Below, in pieces: positions 6,960 through 15,062 of a DNA stretch of 36,674 nt. The notes under the pieces were generated by a model, which saw only the letters and a list, made by a program, of their open reading frames with translations, did no database searches and had not been told where the DNA came from. Position 1 is the stretch's first letter; each line of letters opens with the position of its first letter. The stretch is from Bacteroidales bacterium UBA1219 (lineage in GTDB: Bacteria > Bacteroidota > Bacteroidia > Bacteroidales > P3), in NCBI GenBank assembly GCA_002309295.1, contig DBXF01000004.1:224-36897 (forward strand), read 5' to 3'. The position numbers and the translations under genes are program-made.

Positions 6960-8204
6960 ATGATTGATTTCGAGAAAACGGTACTGTCCAACGGCCTTAC
7001 ACTGCTAACGCACAAGGAGCGCAACACCTCGCTTGTGAGCGTGAACATATTGTATAACGTAGGGGCCCGCGACGAGAATCCCGAACTCACGGGGTTCGCC
7101 CACCTGTTCGAGCATCTGATGTTCGGCGGCTCGGCCAATATCCCGAGCTACGACCAAGTGGCCGACAGTATCGGTGCCGAGAACAACGCGTTCACTACCA
7201 ACGACATAACCAACTACTACATCACCCTGCCGGCGCAGTTCTTGGAAACGGCTTTGTGGCTCGAGAGCGACCGCATGAACCTGCTCGATTTCTCGGAAAA
7301 GAGTCTCGCCGTGCAGAAAAACGTGGTTACCGAGGAGTACCGCCAGCGTTACCTCAACCAGCCTTACGGCGATTTGTGGCTGATGCTCAGGCCGTTGGCG
7401 TATAAAGTGCATCCCTACCGCTGGTGCACCATCGGCAAGGACATAGCACACGTGCAAAACGCCACCCTGAAAGAGGTGGAGGATTTCTTCCACCGTTTCT
7501 ACCGTCCCAACAACGCCGTTATGTCCATTGCAGGCAATATCGAACATGCAGAGGTTCAGCGACTTGTGGAGAAATGGTTCGGCGGGATTCCCCGTGGTGC
7601 CGAAAACCGTCGCTCGTTGCCCGTAGAGCCGGAGCAGACCGAGGCTCGCAAAGAGGTGCTTTACCGCGATGTGCCGGCCTCCGTCATCGCCAAGAGCTAC
7701 AAGATGTGCGACCGTCTGCACCCCGACTACTACGTTTTCGACCTTATCTCCGACATCCTGTCCAACGGCAATTCGTCGCGGATGTACAACGAGCTGGTGA
7801 AAAACCGCCGTCTGTTCACCAAAATCGACGCCTGCATCACCGGCGACATCGACGAAGGTCAGTTTCTGGTAACGGGCTATATCGCCGACGGCGTAAGTCC
7901 CGAGACCGCCGAAAAAGCTATTGAAGAACAGCTGCAAATCATTGCCACACAGCCTGTTGACGAGTATGAGCTGCAAAAAGTTAAGAACAATGTTGAAACA
8001 ACTTTGCTCTTTTCGCAGTATAAGTGTATCGACCGTGCAATGCGTATAGCATATTTCGAGAATCTCGGCGACGCGGCTCTGGCCAACAACGAGACGCAGA
8101 TGTATGCCCGCATCACCACCGACGATGTGCAACGTGTGGCAAAGGCGGCTTTCCAACCGCAGCGCTGCTCCACTTTGTATTATCTGAAAAAAGAGAACAA
8201 CTAA
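6960..8204 (+). CDS. M16-family zinc metallopeptidase (insulinase/pitrilysin type)
   Basis: Single M16 unit of 414 residues with an intact inverted zinc motif HLFEH at 48-52 and a downstream glutamate region (VTEEYRQR near 125) that supplies the third ligand in this family. The C-terminal half (from about 190) is the M16_C domain with the substrate-chamber sequence LSNGNSSRMYNELVK. No signal peptide is visible, so it is probably cytoplasmic. M16 proteins often act in pairs with an inactive partner (family knowledge); none is adjacent here. The next gene starts 4 nt after its stop, so the two are co-transcribed. The substrate is unknown; peptides are the likely target. Confidence 0.9.
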   Translation: MIDFEKTVLSNGLTLLTHKERNTSLVSVNILYNVGARDENPELTGFAHLFEHLMFGGSANIPSYDQVADSIGAENNAFTTNDITNYYITLPAQFLETALWLESDRMNLLDFSEKSLAVQKNVVTEEYRQRYLNQPYGDLWLMLRPLAYKVHPYRWCTIGKDIAHVQNATLKEVEDFFHRFYRPNNAVMSIAGNIEHAEVQRLVEKWFGGIPRGAENRRSLPVEPEQTEARKEVLYRDVPASVIAKSYKMCDRLHPDYYVFDLISDILSNGNSSRMYNELVKNRRLFTKIDACITGDIDEGQFLVTGYIADGVSPETAEKAIEEQLQIIATQPVDEYELQKVKNNVETTLLFSQYKCIDRAMRIAYFENLGDAALANNETQMYARITTDDVQRVAKAAFQPQRCSTLYYLKKENN

Positions 8205-8208
8205 CGTT

Positions 8209-9321
8209 ATGCAAAACGAAGACCAAAAAACAGTGAATCCCGCTCCGGCACCGGAGGGCGGCACAGCGCCGAAGAAACGGAGCTGGCTGCGTCGTCTCTT
8301 CAGCCGCCGCAACCTCGACCGACTGGTGGAGCGTTACATATCCATGCTACTTGCGATATTCCGCATAAAACTGCCCTCCAAAAAGGAGCTGTATCAGATA
8401 ATATTCCTGTCGAACACCAAGGCGGGCAAACGTTTCGACATCTACCTGATGTGGGCCATCTTCATCAGTGTGCTCATCCCGATAATGGACACGGTGAACC
8501 TTCTGAGCAAGGTGCCGGCCCTGCATTACATCTTCTACACCCTCGAGTGGATTCTTACCATCGCCTTCACCATCGAATACATACTGCGTATCTACTGTCT
8601 GAAAAAGCCGTTCCGCTACATGGTGTCGTTTTTCGGCATCATCGACGCGCTCTCCATTTTCCCCTTCTATCTGGCGTTGTTCTTCCCGCTTTTCGGCTCC
8701 GTTACCACAATACGTATCTTGCGAATACTCAGGGTGTTCCGTGTGCTCAACATGAAACAGTTTATGAGCGACTCTCAGTCGCTGTTGTTGATTTTGAAAA
8801 ACAGCTTCCGCAAGATTGTGGTTTTCATGATGTTCGTGTTTATGGCCGCCGTTATTCTGGGAACGATAGTTTATACTGTTGAAAACGGCCGCAACCCGCA
8901 GTTCACCAGCATACCGAGGGCCATCTACTGGGCCATAGTCACCATCACCACGGTGGGATATGGCGACATCGCGCCTATTACCGCCACCGGACAGATTATA
9001 GCCACCATCTCGATGCTGTTAGGTTACTCCGTTATAGCCGTGCCTACGGGCATTATCGGCAGCGAGGCCTACGCTGTGCGTCGCGCCGCAGCAAAACCCA
9101 AAGAGCCCGCCAAGGAGCCCGAAAAAGACAACTCCAACGGCAATAAAATCTGCTACCACTGCGGTGCCACAGTCCACATGGAGGACGCTATCTACTGCCG
9201 CCACTGCGGATGGAAACTGCATACCGATATCTTCAACACTATACTCAACAAAACCACCCAAAACGCCGAGGATCAACAGGATGATCACGAAGAAGAGGAG
9301 GAAGAAGAGGACATCAGGTAA
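8209..9321 (+). CDS. Voltage-gated-type potassium channel with a C-terminal zinc ribbon and acidic tail
   Basis: Inner-membrane six-helix ion channel of 370 residues. An arginine-rich voltage-sensor-like S4 (IRILRILRVFRVL from residue 168) precedes the pore helix and the K+ selectivity filter TVGYGD at 248-253. After the last helix the cytoplasmic tail carries a zinc ribbon with CYHCG (C315, C318) and CRHCG (C330, C333), then a linker and an all-acidic terminus (EEEEEEED). The N-terminal 45 residues are basic and cytoplasmic. The channel family (Ion_trans) is clear; the zinc-ribbon tail in place of an RCK or cNMP domain is uncommon and may be a redox or metal sensor or an assembly module (inference). 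Co-transcribed with the M16 peptidase. Confidence 0.9.
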   Translation: MQNEDQKTVNPAPAPEGGTAPKKRSWLRRLFSRRNLDRLVERYISMLLAIFRIKLPSKKELYQIIFLSNTKAGKRFDIYLMWAIFISVLIPIMDTVNLLSKVPALHYIFYTLEWILTIAFTIEYILRIYCLKKPFRYMVSFFGIIDALSIFPFYLALFFPLFGSVTTIRILRILRVFRVLNMKQFMSDSQSLLLILKNSFRKIVVFMMFVFMAAVILGTIVYTVENGRNPQFTSIPRAIYWAIVTITTVGYGDIAPITATGQIIATISMLLGYSVIAVPTGIIGSEAYAVRRAAAKPKEPAKEPEKDNSNGNKICYHCGATVHMEDAIYCRHCGWKLHTDIFNTILNKTTQNAEDQQDDHEEEEEEEDIR

Positions 9322-9468
9322 GTTGAAAGTTGAGAGTTGAAAATGGAAAGTTTTTTGTTGAAAATATGTAGAGACGGTGCATGCACCGTCTGTACTTGAA
9401 AATTGAAATGGGATTGTTTGTCTGATTTTTGGATATCAGATTTTATTAGGAATAAATTTTATAAATAG
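9322..9468. other. Intergenic AGTTGAA tract and palindrome
   Basis: Directly after the channel stop there is a GTTGAAAGTTGAGAGTTGAAA tract, followed by a 28-bp palindrome described separately. No -33/-7 pair is obvious before the next gene. Confidence 0.6.
9368..9395. repeat. 28-bp palindromic repeat, copy 1 (GTAGAGACG...)
   Basis: Near-perfect palindrome: GTAGAGACGGTGC at the left and GCACCGTCTGTAC at the right, centred on GCATGC with one arm mismatch. The same 28-bp architecture occurs at 10352 and 11802. No T-run follows, so it is not a simple terminator. Confidence 0.8.
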
Positions 9469-9885
9469 ATGAAAAAGAAAAATGTTGTTTTTATAGTGCT
9501 GTTTGCGGTGCTGTTATTTGTTGGCATATTTTTGCTGAACAATAGAAATAAACTGACAGTTGATTTCGGGGATCTTAACCCCAATGATTTTGAAATCCAT
9601 CTATCACTAGATTCCGAAGATACTATATATCCTGATCTTATATACAAGGATGGCGTGTATTATGATATTCCAAATGAATATGGAGAAAATCGTTGGGTTA
9701 TTTACTACAAGGGCGAGAAGCAATGCGCATTTCGTCATTACAAAAATAATTGGAGAAATACTCACAGATATAAGTTTGCGATTTTTGAGAAACAAGACAC
9801 TCTCTATTGTGCTATAAACATTCGTGGAAAATATTCCTATAAAGACACTGTGGTTTTTGTGGAAAAAGATGAAATGTTGCCTTGA
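9469..9885 (+). CDS. Small membrane-anchored or exported protein, function unknown
   Basis: A 138-residue protein starting MKKKN with one N-terminal hydrophobic helix (residues 5-22) followed by a polar, aromatic-rich region. It may be an uncleaved anchor with an extracytoplasmic domain of short beta strands. The sequence is AT-rich compared with flanking housekeeping genes, suggesting transfer. I recognise no family. The next small membrane protein gene starts 21 nt downstream, so they are probably expressed together. The ATG at 9469 is the only good start before the hydrophobic segment. Confidence 0.6.
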   Translation: MKKKNVVFIVLFAVLLFVGIFLLNNRNKLTVDFGDLNPNDFEIHLSLDSEDTIYPDLIYKDGVYYDIPNEYGENRWVIYYKGEKQCAFRHYKNNWRNTHRYKFAIFEKQDTLYCAINIRGKYSYKDTVVFVEKDEMLP

Positions 9886-9906
9886 AGTGTTTGAAAGTTG
9901 AAAAAT

Positions 9907-10326
9907 GCTATGTTGCAGAAAATTTTGCTTTTCTATCGGTATCTGTATTACAGGATTAGGGATTTTTGGATTAGAACCGACAAAACGAAGGATGTAAATC
10001 CATTCTATAACTTTGAACATTCTTTTGATGATGGTTCTGCCTTAAGTATATCCGTTTTGATCCAGGTTTCTAATATCCTTACACTTTTGATATTGCCTAT
10101 GAGGTGTGCAAATTGTGGGTTGTCGGAAGGATGGCTTTTCGTAATAATACTTGTGATTTGTTTATGTAACGTTTTTTTCATAAATACAGACCGTCAATAT
10201 CAGCTGTCGATAGAAAGATGGCATGACGAGCCATCGAAACGAAAGAAAAGACGCGGCGTATTGCTTGTCGTATATATGATAATCAGTTTCGTTATGATGT
10301 TTGTTTCCCTTTTCTTAATCAATTAA
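9907..10326 (+). CDS. Small integral membrane protein, three predicted helices, function unknown
   Basis: About 139 residues. Hydrophobic stretches at roughly residues 47-65, 75-95 and 116-137 indicate three membrane helices; the linker before the third is strongly basic (KRKKRRG) and so probably cytoplasmic. The ATG at 9907 is chosen; a TTG three codons earlier is possible. It lies behind the other small protein gene in an AT-rich patch and ends in a gap that holds a 28-bp palindrome. No recognised family; the pair could be a two-gene accessory unit, but nothing in the sequence tells its role. Confidence 0.55.
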   Translation, partial: AMLQKILLFYRYLYYRIRDFWIRTDKTKDVNPFYNFEHSFDDGSALSISVLIQVSNILTLLILPMRCANCGLSEGWLFVIILVICLCNVFFINTDRQYQLSIERWHDEPSKRKKRRGVLLVVYMIISFVMMFVSLFLIN

Positions 10327-10351
10327 CTCCAGAATTCCGAAAAAAACATTT

Positions 10352-10379
10352 GTAGATACGTTTCATGAAACGTTTCTAC
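10352..10379. repeat. 28-bp palindromic repeat, copy 2 (GTAGATACG...)
   Basis: GTAGATACGTTTCA paired with TGAAACGTTTCTAC gives a near-perfect palindrome of the same length and outer sequence as the copies at 9368 and 11802, but with a different inner part (TTTCATGAAA instead of GTGCATGCAC). The paired changes keep the stem, which suggests selection for the hairpin. Confidence 0.8.
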
Positions 10380-10418
10380 CAGTACGTACGTAATCGTTGT
10401 GCCGTGGCAGATTGCGCA

Positions 10419-11627
10419 TTAGTACATCAAACCGAACATCCACAGTGGAATGCGGTGGGCGTGGCCTGTTTCTATGTTGTCTATGGCCAAGTAGCTGTCG
10501 GGCAGGTCTTTTATCTGATCAAATGTTTTGCTTTTACCACCAACTTCGAACAAGTATCTATCATTAACGATGAAATCGCCTTGTGGCGGGTAGTTTACGA
10601 CGGCTGTTGCCGAAAGCTGGTTTATGAAGAAGGTTTCCCGCATCGTGCCGACATCTGCATTTTGGGATAGCGCAAACATCAGATTGGTGTTGTTGAGGTA
10701 TATTTTGTCGGGTTTCACCATGCTTTTCAAATTCTTTGTCTTGGTGCTTAGAGTTTGTAAAAGTGCGGCTTTTTCAAGCATGGATAGCATCCTCAGACCT
10801 TGTTCACGGTTGGTTTCAAGCGAGGCGTAAAGGTCGCTCATCTTTGGGGTTTGCGGCACTCTTTCGGCGAGAATCATCAGCATGCGTCTTGTTTTTTGTC
10901 TTGTGGCGAAGGTTATATCTTCAACAGCCGGCAAATCCTCGTTGATTATTACATTTATTACCGCCAACAACTTTTCCGCAAAACTGTCGATCTCGCTTTT
11001 ATAGAAAGGATAGTAGCCAAATTTGAGGTATCTGTTGAAATGTTGCAGTATTTTGGTTTTGCCGTATATGTCCATAGCAATGGATACGTGACGTTTGAGT
11101 ATGTCGTCCATCGCAAGAGCTTGCTGTTTTAATCCAGTGTCGAATTCAAGGAACTCTCTAAACGACATGCCCGTCAAAGTGTAAACAATCTGTCTGCGAG
11201 AGAGGTCGGCTTCGGCATTATCCATGCGAAGCATCGATGAACCTGTGTAAACGATGTTTAAATCGGGATATTCATCAGTTATGTTTTTTATGACTCTTTG
11301 CCAATGCGGATAGCGGTGTATCTCGTCGATGAAAATATGTGTGCCGCCCTGAGTGTAGTGATAGTCCACAATGTCGGAAAGTGTGTGGTTTGCAAACCAC
11401 ATATTGTCAAGCGACACATAAAGGGCTTTTTCGGGATTGTCGGCGAAGTTCTCTTTGATGTGTTGCAACACCAACGTCGTTTTACCTACGCCTCTTGCTC
11501 CTTTTATGCCAATAAGCTTGTTTTTCCACTGGATTTTATCGTAAAGGTATCTGTGAAAACCAGTGTTTACACCAGCAACAATTTTTTGTGATGTTGCGTA
11601 AATGCTTTCAAATGAGCTTGTTTCCAT
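10419..11627 (-). CDS. AAA-family ATPase with DUF4143-like C-terminal region
   Basis: A 402-residue cytoplasmic protein. Walker A is GARGVGKTT at 43-51, and the Walker B segment HIFIDEIHR has D101 and E102. A sensor-like YTGSS lies near 130, and the C-terminal half resembles the DUF4143 domain that often follows AAA_14 ATPases, ending in a nuclease-fold-like piece (FIVNDRYLFEVGGKSK). These ATPases are common, patchily distributed accessory genes in Bacteroidales; their role is unknown. Length matches the family, so the gene looks intact. A -7 box at 11661-11654 lies about 30 nt upstream of the ATG, and a 12-bp inverted repeat lies further upstream. Confidence 0.85.
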   Translation of the reverse strand: METSSFESIYATSQKIVAGVNTGFHRYLYDKIQWKNKLIGIKGARGVGKTTLVLQHIKENFADNPEKALYVSLDNMWFANHTLSDIVDYHYTQGGTHIFIDEIHRYPHWQRVIKNITDEYPDLNIVYTGSSMLRMDNAEADLSRRQIVYTLTGMSFREFLEFDTGLKQQALAMDDILKRHVSIAMDIYGKTKILQHFNRYLKFGYYPFYKSEIDSFAEKLLAVINVIINEDLPAVEDITFATRQKTRRMLMILAERVPQTPKMSDLYASLETNREQGLRMLSMLEKAALLQTLSTKTKNLKSMVKPDKIYLNNTNLMFALSQNADVGTMRETFFINQLSATAVVNYPPQGDFIVNDRYLFEVGGKSKTFDQIKDLPDSYLAIDNIETGHAHRIPLWMFGLMY

Positions 11628-11653
11628 ATTTTTGTCTTTTGGATATTGTTGTA

Positions 11654-11661
11654 CAAATATA
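11654..11661 (-). promoter_or_regulatory. Candidate -7 box of the AAA ATPase gene
   Basis: The minus strand reads TATATTTG about 27 nt before the ATPase start, matching TAnnTTTG. A -33 TTG at the normal distance is not evident. The transcript leader would be short. Confidence 0.55.
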
Positions 11662-11709
11662 CGAAAAAAAATCTTGAATAATTGTTTTTTTTATAAAAAT
11701 AAATCTTAT

Positions 11710-11739
11710 AAGATTGTTTTTTAACTGAAAAACAATCTT
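11710..11739. repeat. 12-bp perfect inverted repeat upstream of the AAA ATPase
   Basis: AAGATTGTTTTT (11710-11721) and AAAAACAATCTT (11728-11739) are exact complements with a 6-nt loop. It sits about 50 nt upstream of the ATPase -7 box in otherwise empty AT-rich DNA. It could be an operator or a leftover stem-loop. Apart from this, the promoter box and the palindrome at 11802, I see nothing in 11628-11849. Confidence 0.6.
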
Positions 11740-11801
11740 CAATGATCTAAAATTTCAAATTATGTAATCCTATTTGTGCGAAAAAACAAACGGTGCATTA
11801 T

Positions 11802-11829
11802 GTAGAGACGGTGCATGCACCGTCTCTAC
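11802..11829. repeat. 28-bp palindromic repeat, copy 3 (perfect)
   Basis: Left arm GTAGAGACGGTGCA and right arm TGCACCGTCTCTAC form a perfect 28-bp palindrome, almost identical to the copy at 9368. It is followed by an ACTACAAACT tract that abuts the end of the minus-strand methyltransferase gene. Confidence 0.85.
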
Positions 11830-11849
11830 ATATAACTGCAAACTACAAA

Positions 11850-12560
11850 CTACAAACTCCCAATTAAAAACACCGTGTTGCGTTTGGCGATGTCGGGCAG
11901 GTGCTTTTTCCAGTAGGCTGCTGTGGCGGATTTTATAAACTGTGTGTCGAGGGTGATGTCGGTGGCCACGCAAATCATAGTGTTGGGGTTGCAGGTGTTG
12001 GCCAAAAGTTCTATCGTCTGTTGCGCACGGTAGGGCGTTTCAATAAAAATCTGTGTCTGGTGTTCGTGACAGGCACGGGCTTCCAGCGCTTTTATGGCGC
12101 GCACGCGTTCCCGCTTGTCGATGGGCAGGTAGCCCACAAAGGCGAAATGCTGTCCGTTGAATCCCGACGCCATCAGCGCCATCATCAGCGACGAGGGACC
12201 CACCAGCGGAACCACCTCTATGCCACGCTGTTGTGCCAGCCGCACGGCCATGGCGCCCGGGTCGGCCACGCAGGGCAGTCCCGCCTCCGAAAGCACTCCG
12301 ATGTTCTTGCCTTCGGCGATGCCGTCGAGGTAATGCTCTATCTCCTCGCGGTGCGTGTGCTCGTTGAGGACAAAAAACGTGGTGTCGTCGATGGGGGTGA
12401 GGTAGCCGGCTTTTTTCAGAAAACGGCGGGCGGTGCGTAGCTCCTCCACAATAAACGTGGTGCAGCTGTTGAGCAGGGTGGTGTTGTATGCCGGCAGACA
12501 GGCCGAGAGGTCGTCGCCGCCAAGCCCCACAGGGAAAAGTATCAGTTTGCCTTTGTTCAT
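11850..12560 (-). CDS. RsmI-like SAM-dependent methyltransferase (tetrapyrrole methylase fold)
   Basis: A 236-residue cytosolic protein with the tetrapyrrole-methylase/RsmI fold. The start MNKGKLILFPVGLGG corresponds to the LY-x-VATPIGN strand of RsmI. SEAGLPCVADPGA, LVGPSSLMMALMASG and the YLP segment followed by R are the other family motifs. True RsmI 2'-O-methylates C1402 of 16S rRNA. Bacteroidota carry this shorter, diverged paralogue beside or instead of classical RsmI, so the exact target is uncertain. The ATG at 12560 was preferred to a start nine codons upstream because it directly begins the first strand. Confidence 0.8.
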   Translation of the reverse strand: MNKGKLILFPVGLGGDDLSACLPAYNTTLLNSCTTFIVEELRTARRFLKKAGYLTPIDDTTFFVLNEHTHREEIEHYLDGIAEGKNIGVLSEAGLPCVADPGAMAVRLAQQRGIEVVPLVGPSSLMMALMASGFNGQHFAFVGYLPIDKRERVRAIKALEARACHEHQTQIFIETPYRAQQTIELLANTCNPNTMICVATDITLDTQFIKSATAAYWKKHLPDIAKRNTVFLIGSL

Positions 12561-12614
12561 ATTGCTTCTTTTACATATAATTTCCACGAATTTTCCATTA
12601 ATTTTATTGCTGTA

Positions 12615-12774
12615 TATCAGAAATTTATGGTTAATTATATGGGAATTCGTGTTAAATGATAATCAATATTCCTGTCTATCAAAAATTTATGATTAATTAT
12701 ATGGCAATTCACGTTTAAAATATCAACTCTCAAAAATTTATGATTAATTACATGGCAATTCGCGTTTTAAATAT
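12615..12774. repeat. Three imperfect copies of an AT-rich repeat
   Basis: The core AAATTTATG-TTAATTA-ATGG-AATTC-CGTT occurs three times (about 12620-12655, 12683-12716 and 12732-12768) in the gap between two minus-strand genes. Spacings are unequal (63 and 50), so it is not a simple tandem array. No protein is encoded. It may be a repeated operator, an AT-rich spacer repeat, or degenerate filler. Confidence 0.7.
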
Positions 12775-12784
12775 CATTCGTGTT

Positions 12785-13816
12785 TTATAAGTTGACAAGG
12801 AAATCCATTGTGTTGATGCCTTGCGGGTAGTCCCACAGCTCCGTTTTGTTGGCTTTGCCGATACGCACTACGTCGGGCAGCTCCATGTCGGAGACGACGC
12901 TGTCGATGACGGCGGCGTTGGCGGCGGCGTTGGCGGCGATATAATCGCGTACCTCGTCGAGACTGCCGTAGGTGCCGTAGTTCGTTACCGACACGGGCGA
13001 GGGGATGGGCTCATCGGCTTTCAGCACACAGAAATCGCCATCCACAAACGGCACGGCGTTGAGCATCAGCAGGGCTTTGTGGTAGTCGAGGTTGCTCTTG
13101 TAGTGGTTGTTGTCCATCAGGTAGTGGTATCTCTTGGCTGCCTTTATCAGCGGCTCGAAGTCGTAGCCTTCGGGCACCAGCAGTTTCGACACGCTGCGGC
13201 CGCCCAGTCCCATATAAATAAATATGTCGTCGGCAAGGGCCGAGAGCTGTCGTTGCGACTCGTTGCCGTCGAGCACGGCGAGGCTGTATTTGGGTTGGCG
13301 TATGATGTTGGGGTAGCTGGCGAAATAGCGTTCGAAATAGCGGTTGGCGCTGCCGCTGCCCGAGGCGATGATGGCGTCGAACTGGTGCATGCGTCCTTCG
13401 GCGAAAGCCACATAGTCCTCGAATTCCGGAGCCACGGTTATCAGCATCTTGGCGAGGTGAGGGATAAGCACGTCGTCGCCGTCGGGGAGTTTTATCAGTA
13501 TGCGGTTGCCCGAGGCGAGGACGGAGACGAAGTCGCTCCAGCCTGCCAGCGGTATCTCGCCGCCCATCACCACGGCGATGGTCTTGGGGGCGCGCAACTC
13601 GTCGAGCATGGGGTAGGGGGCGAGCCACTGCTCGAGGTTCGGCTGTTCCAGATGGTGCACCGCACGGCCGAGGGCGTACTCTATGTTTTCGCGTGTGTGC
13701 CACGGGTTGTGGTGCGAGGCGGTGTCGATAACGGCATCGAGGGATCCGTCGTCGAGACAGCCCTGCAATTTCCTGCCAAGTTCGGCAAATGCTGAAATGG
13801 TGTCGGTCCTGCTCAT
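12785..13816 (-). CDS. LuxC-like acyl-CoA reductase
   Basis: A 343-residue protein of the LuxC/acyl-CoA reductase family within the aldehyde dehydrogenase fold. Such enzymes reduce acyl-CoA or acyl thioesters to aldehydes with NAD(P)H. Segments supporting this are the cofactor-binding SGNRILIKLPDGDD near residue 105, the ASGSGSANRYFERYF strand-turn, and the RQPKYSLAVLDGNE region. The active-site cysteine is less easy to place: a cysteine occurs at VDGDFCVLKADE. Bacteroidales frequently carry this gene next to a ferredoxin; none is adjacent here. It is divergent from the exported-protein gene at 13929. The physiological substrate is unknown. Confidence 0.75.
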   Translation of the reverse strand: MSRTDTISAFAELGRKLQGCLDDGSLDAVIDTASHHNPWHTRENIEYALGRAVHHLEQPNLEQWLAPYPMLDELRAPKTIAVVMGGEIPLAGWSDFVSVLASGNRILIKLPDGDDVLIPHLAKMLITVAPEFEDYVAFAEGRMHQFDAIIASGSGSANRYFERYFASYPNIIRQPKYSLAVLDGNESQRQLSALADDIFIYMGLGGRSVSKLLVPEGYDFEPLIKAAKRYHYLMDNNHYKSNLDYHKALLMLNAVPFVDGDFCVLKADEPIPSPVSVTNYGTYGSLDEVRDYIAANAAANAAVIDSVVSDMELPDVVRIGKANKTELWDYPQGINTMDFLVNL

Positions 13817-13928
13817 AATCTTTTTTTGTTACATATTGTTGAAAAACAACAGCGTGTGGGCAATAAAATAACTTTTTTCCCGTTTTTTCGTACAAACAAA
13901 AATACAAAAAATAATACAAAACTGCCGA

Positions 13929-14933
13929 ATGTACACAAAAAAAGTGATAACAGCCTTGCTGCTGACCCTTTTCTGCACGGCCTCCATCTTTGCCCAGAGC
14001 AAGGACGAGATGGCGAGGTATCAGCAGGAACTTGAACAGCTTTTCGAAAAGGCTTTCAACGCGGCCACCGACAACGAGCGCTACAACGCCAACGAGCAGG
14101 CACTTTCGTTGCTCGAGGAGGCTTTGCTCGGGGAGAAATCCTTCGCTTGGAAATGGAGTTTCGACCACAATGTGTCGGTGCTCACCGCCGCTGACGACAA
14201 ATTCAAAATTTTCTCGTGGGCCATTATCCGCGACAACGGCGAATACGAGTGTTTCGGCATAATGCAGGTGTACAACCCCAGGACCGAGGAGTACGATGTG
14301 CATGTGCTTCACGACAAAGCCGAGGAGATTTTCAACGCCGAAGAATCCACGCTAATGGCAGACAGCTGGTACGGAGCAGTGTACCAAGACCTTATAACGA
14401 TAAAGTATGAAGGCAAAGTGTCGTACACCCTTATCGGTTGGACTGGTGGCAACACCATTATCCAACGCAAAGTGATAGAGCCGGTTACCTTCAAATCCAA
14501 CTCCTCTCAGCCCATTTTCGGGGCGCCGGTGTTCAAGCACGACCGCAACATACGCCGTGTGCTTCTGCAATATTCCAAAAATGCAATGGTAAACGTGCGT
14601 TACGACGAACAATATTTTGTTGTCGAGGAAAAGAAAAAGGAGAAGAAAAACGGCAAGATGGTCACCGTTACCATCCCCCACGAGGAAAAGGAAAAAATGA
14701 TAGTCTTCGACGAAGTGTCGCCGGTTATCGAGGGCATGGAGGGCTTGTATCAGTATTATGTGCCTTCCGGTTTGGAAAACGCCTTCTATTTCAACAACGG
14801 CAAATGGATTCTGCGCGAGAACATCCGCGGACGTCTGCACGAGGTAAGGGCAAAAGATTTCACCCCGCTGAAAAAGAAACCTGCCGCATATACAGTGCCG
14901 CCTGCAGAAGGTATGCCGACAGAAAAAAAATAA
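13929..14933 (+). CDS. Exported protein of unknown function
   Basis: A 334-residue protein with a clear Sec signal peptide (MYTKKVITALLLTLFCTASIFA, then QSKDEM), so it is periplasmic or outer-membrane associated. After the signal come an acidic helical region (about 25-70) and a beta-rich domain with a WSFDHNVSVLT-x-x-DDKFKIFSW strand pair, resembling conserved hypothetical secreted proteins of Bacteroidales. A lysine-rich loop (KKKEKKNGK) lies near residue 240. I do not recognise a function. No lipobox. The start ATG at 13929 directly precedes the positively charged n-region. Confidence 0.75.
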   Translation: MYTKKVITALLLTLFCTASIFAQSKDEMARYQQELEQLFEKAFNAATDNERYNANEQALSLLEEALLGEKSFAWKWSFDHNVSVLTAADDKFKIFSWAIIRDNGEYECFGIMQVYNPRTEEYDVHVLHDKAEEIFNAEESTLMADSWYGAVYQDLITIKYEGKVSYTLIGWTGGNTIIQRKVIEPVTFKSNSSQPIFGAPVFKHDRNIRRVLLQYSKNAMVNVRYDEQYFVVEEKKKEKKNGKMVTVTIPHEEKEKMIVFDEVSPVIEGMEGLYQYYVPSGLENAFYFNNGKWILRENIRGRLHEVRAKDFTPLKKKPAAYTVPPAEGMPTEKK

Positions 14934-15021
14934 TTGCGTGTAAAATATTTGACAATCAGTAATATAACTAAAAATATCTGAAAAAACGTCGCCAATTGTG
15001 GCAAACTTGGAAAAAAAATCA

Positions 15022-15029
15022 TATCTTTG
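15022..15029 (+). promoter_or_regulatory. Candidate -7 box of the barrel gene at 15063
   Basis: TATCTTTG, followed by CAAATCG, lies 33 nt before the ATG, fitting the TAnnTTTG consensus. TTG trinucleotides upstream are at non-ideal distance (12 or 23 nt), so the -33 element is unclear. Confidence 0.55.
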
Positions 15030-15062
15030 CAAATCGAAAAAGTAAAACAAAATCATATATAA

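Noticed and set aside
7005..8312. Long minus-strand frame over the M16 peptidase
   Set aside because: Shadow of the real gene, no family motifs, runs across the operon junction.
9368..9395. Rho-independent terminator after the channel gene
   Set aside because: The palindrome has no loop to speak of and no T-run, and the same element occurs at places that are not gene ends of one orientation.
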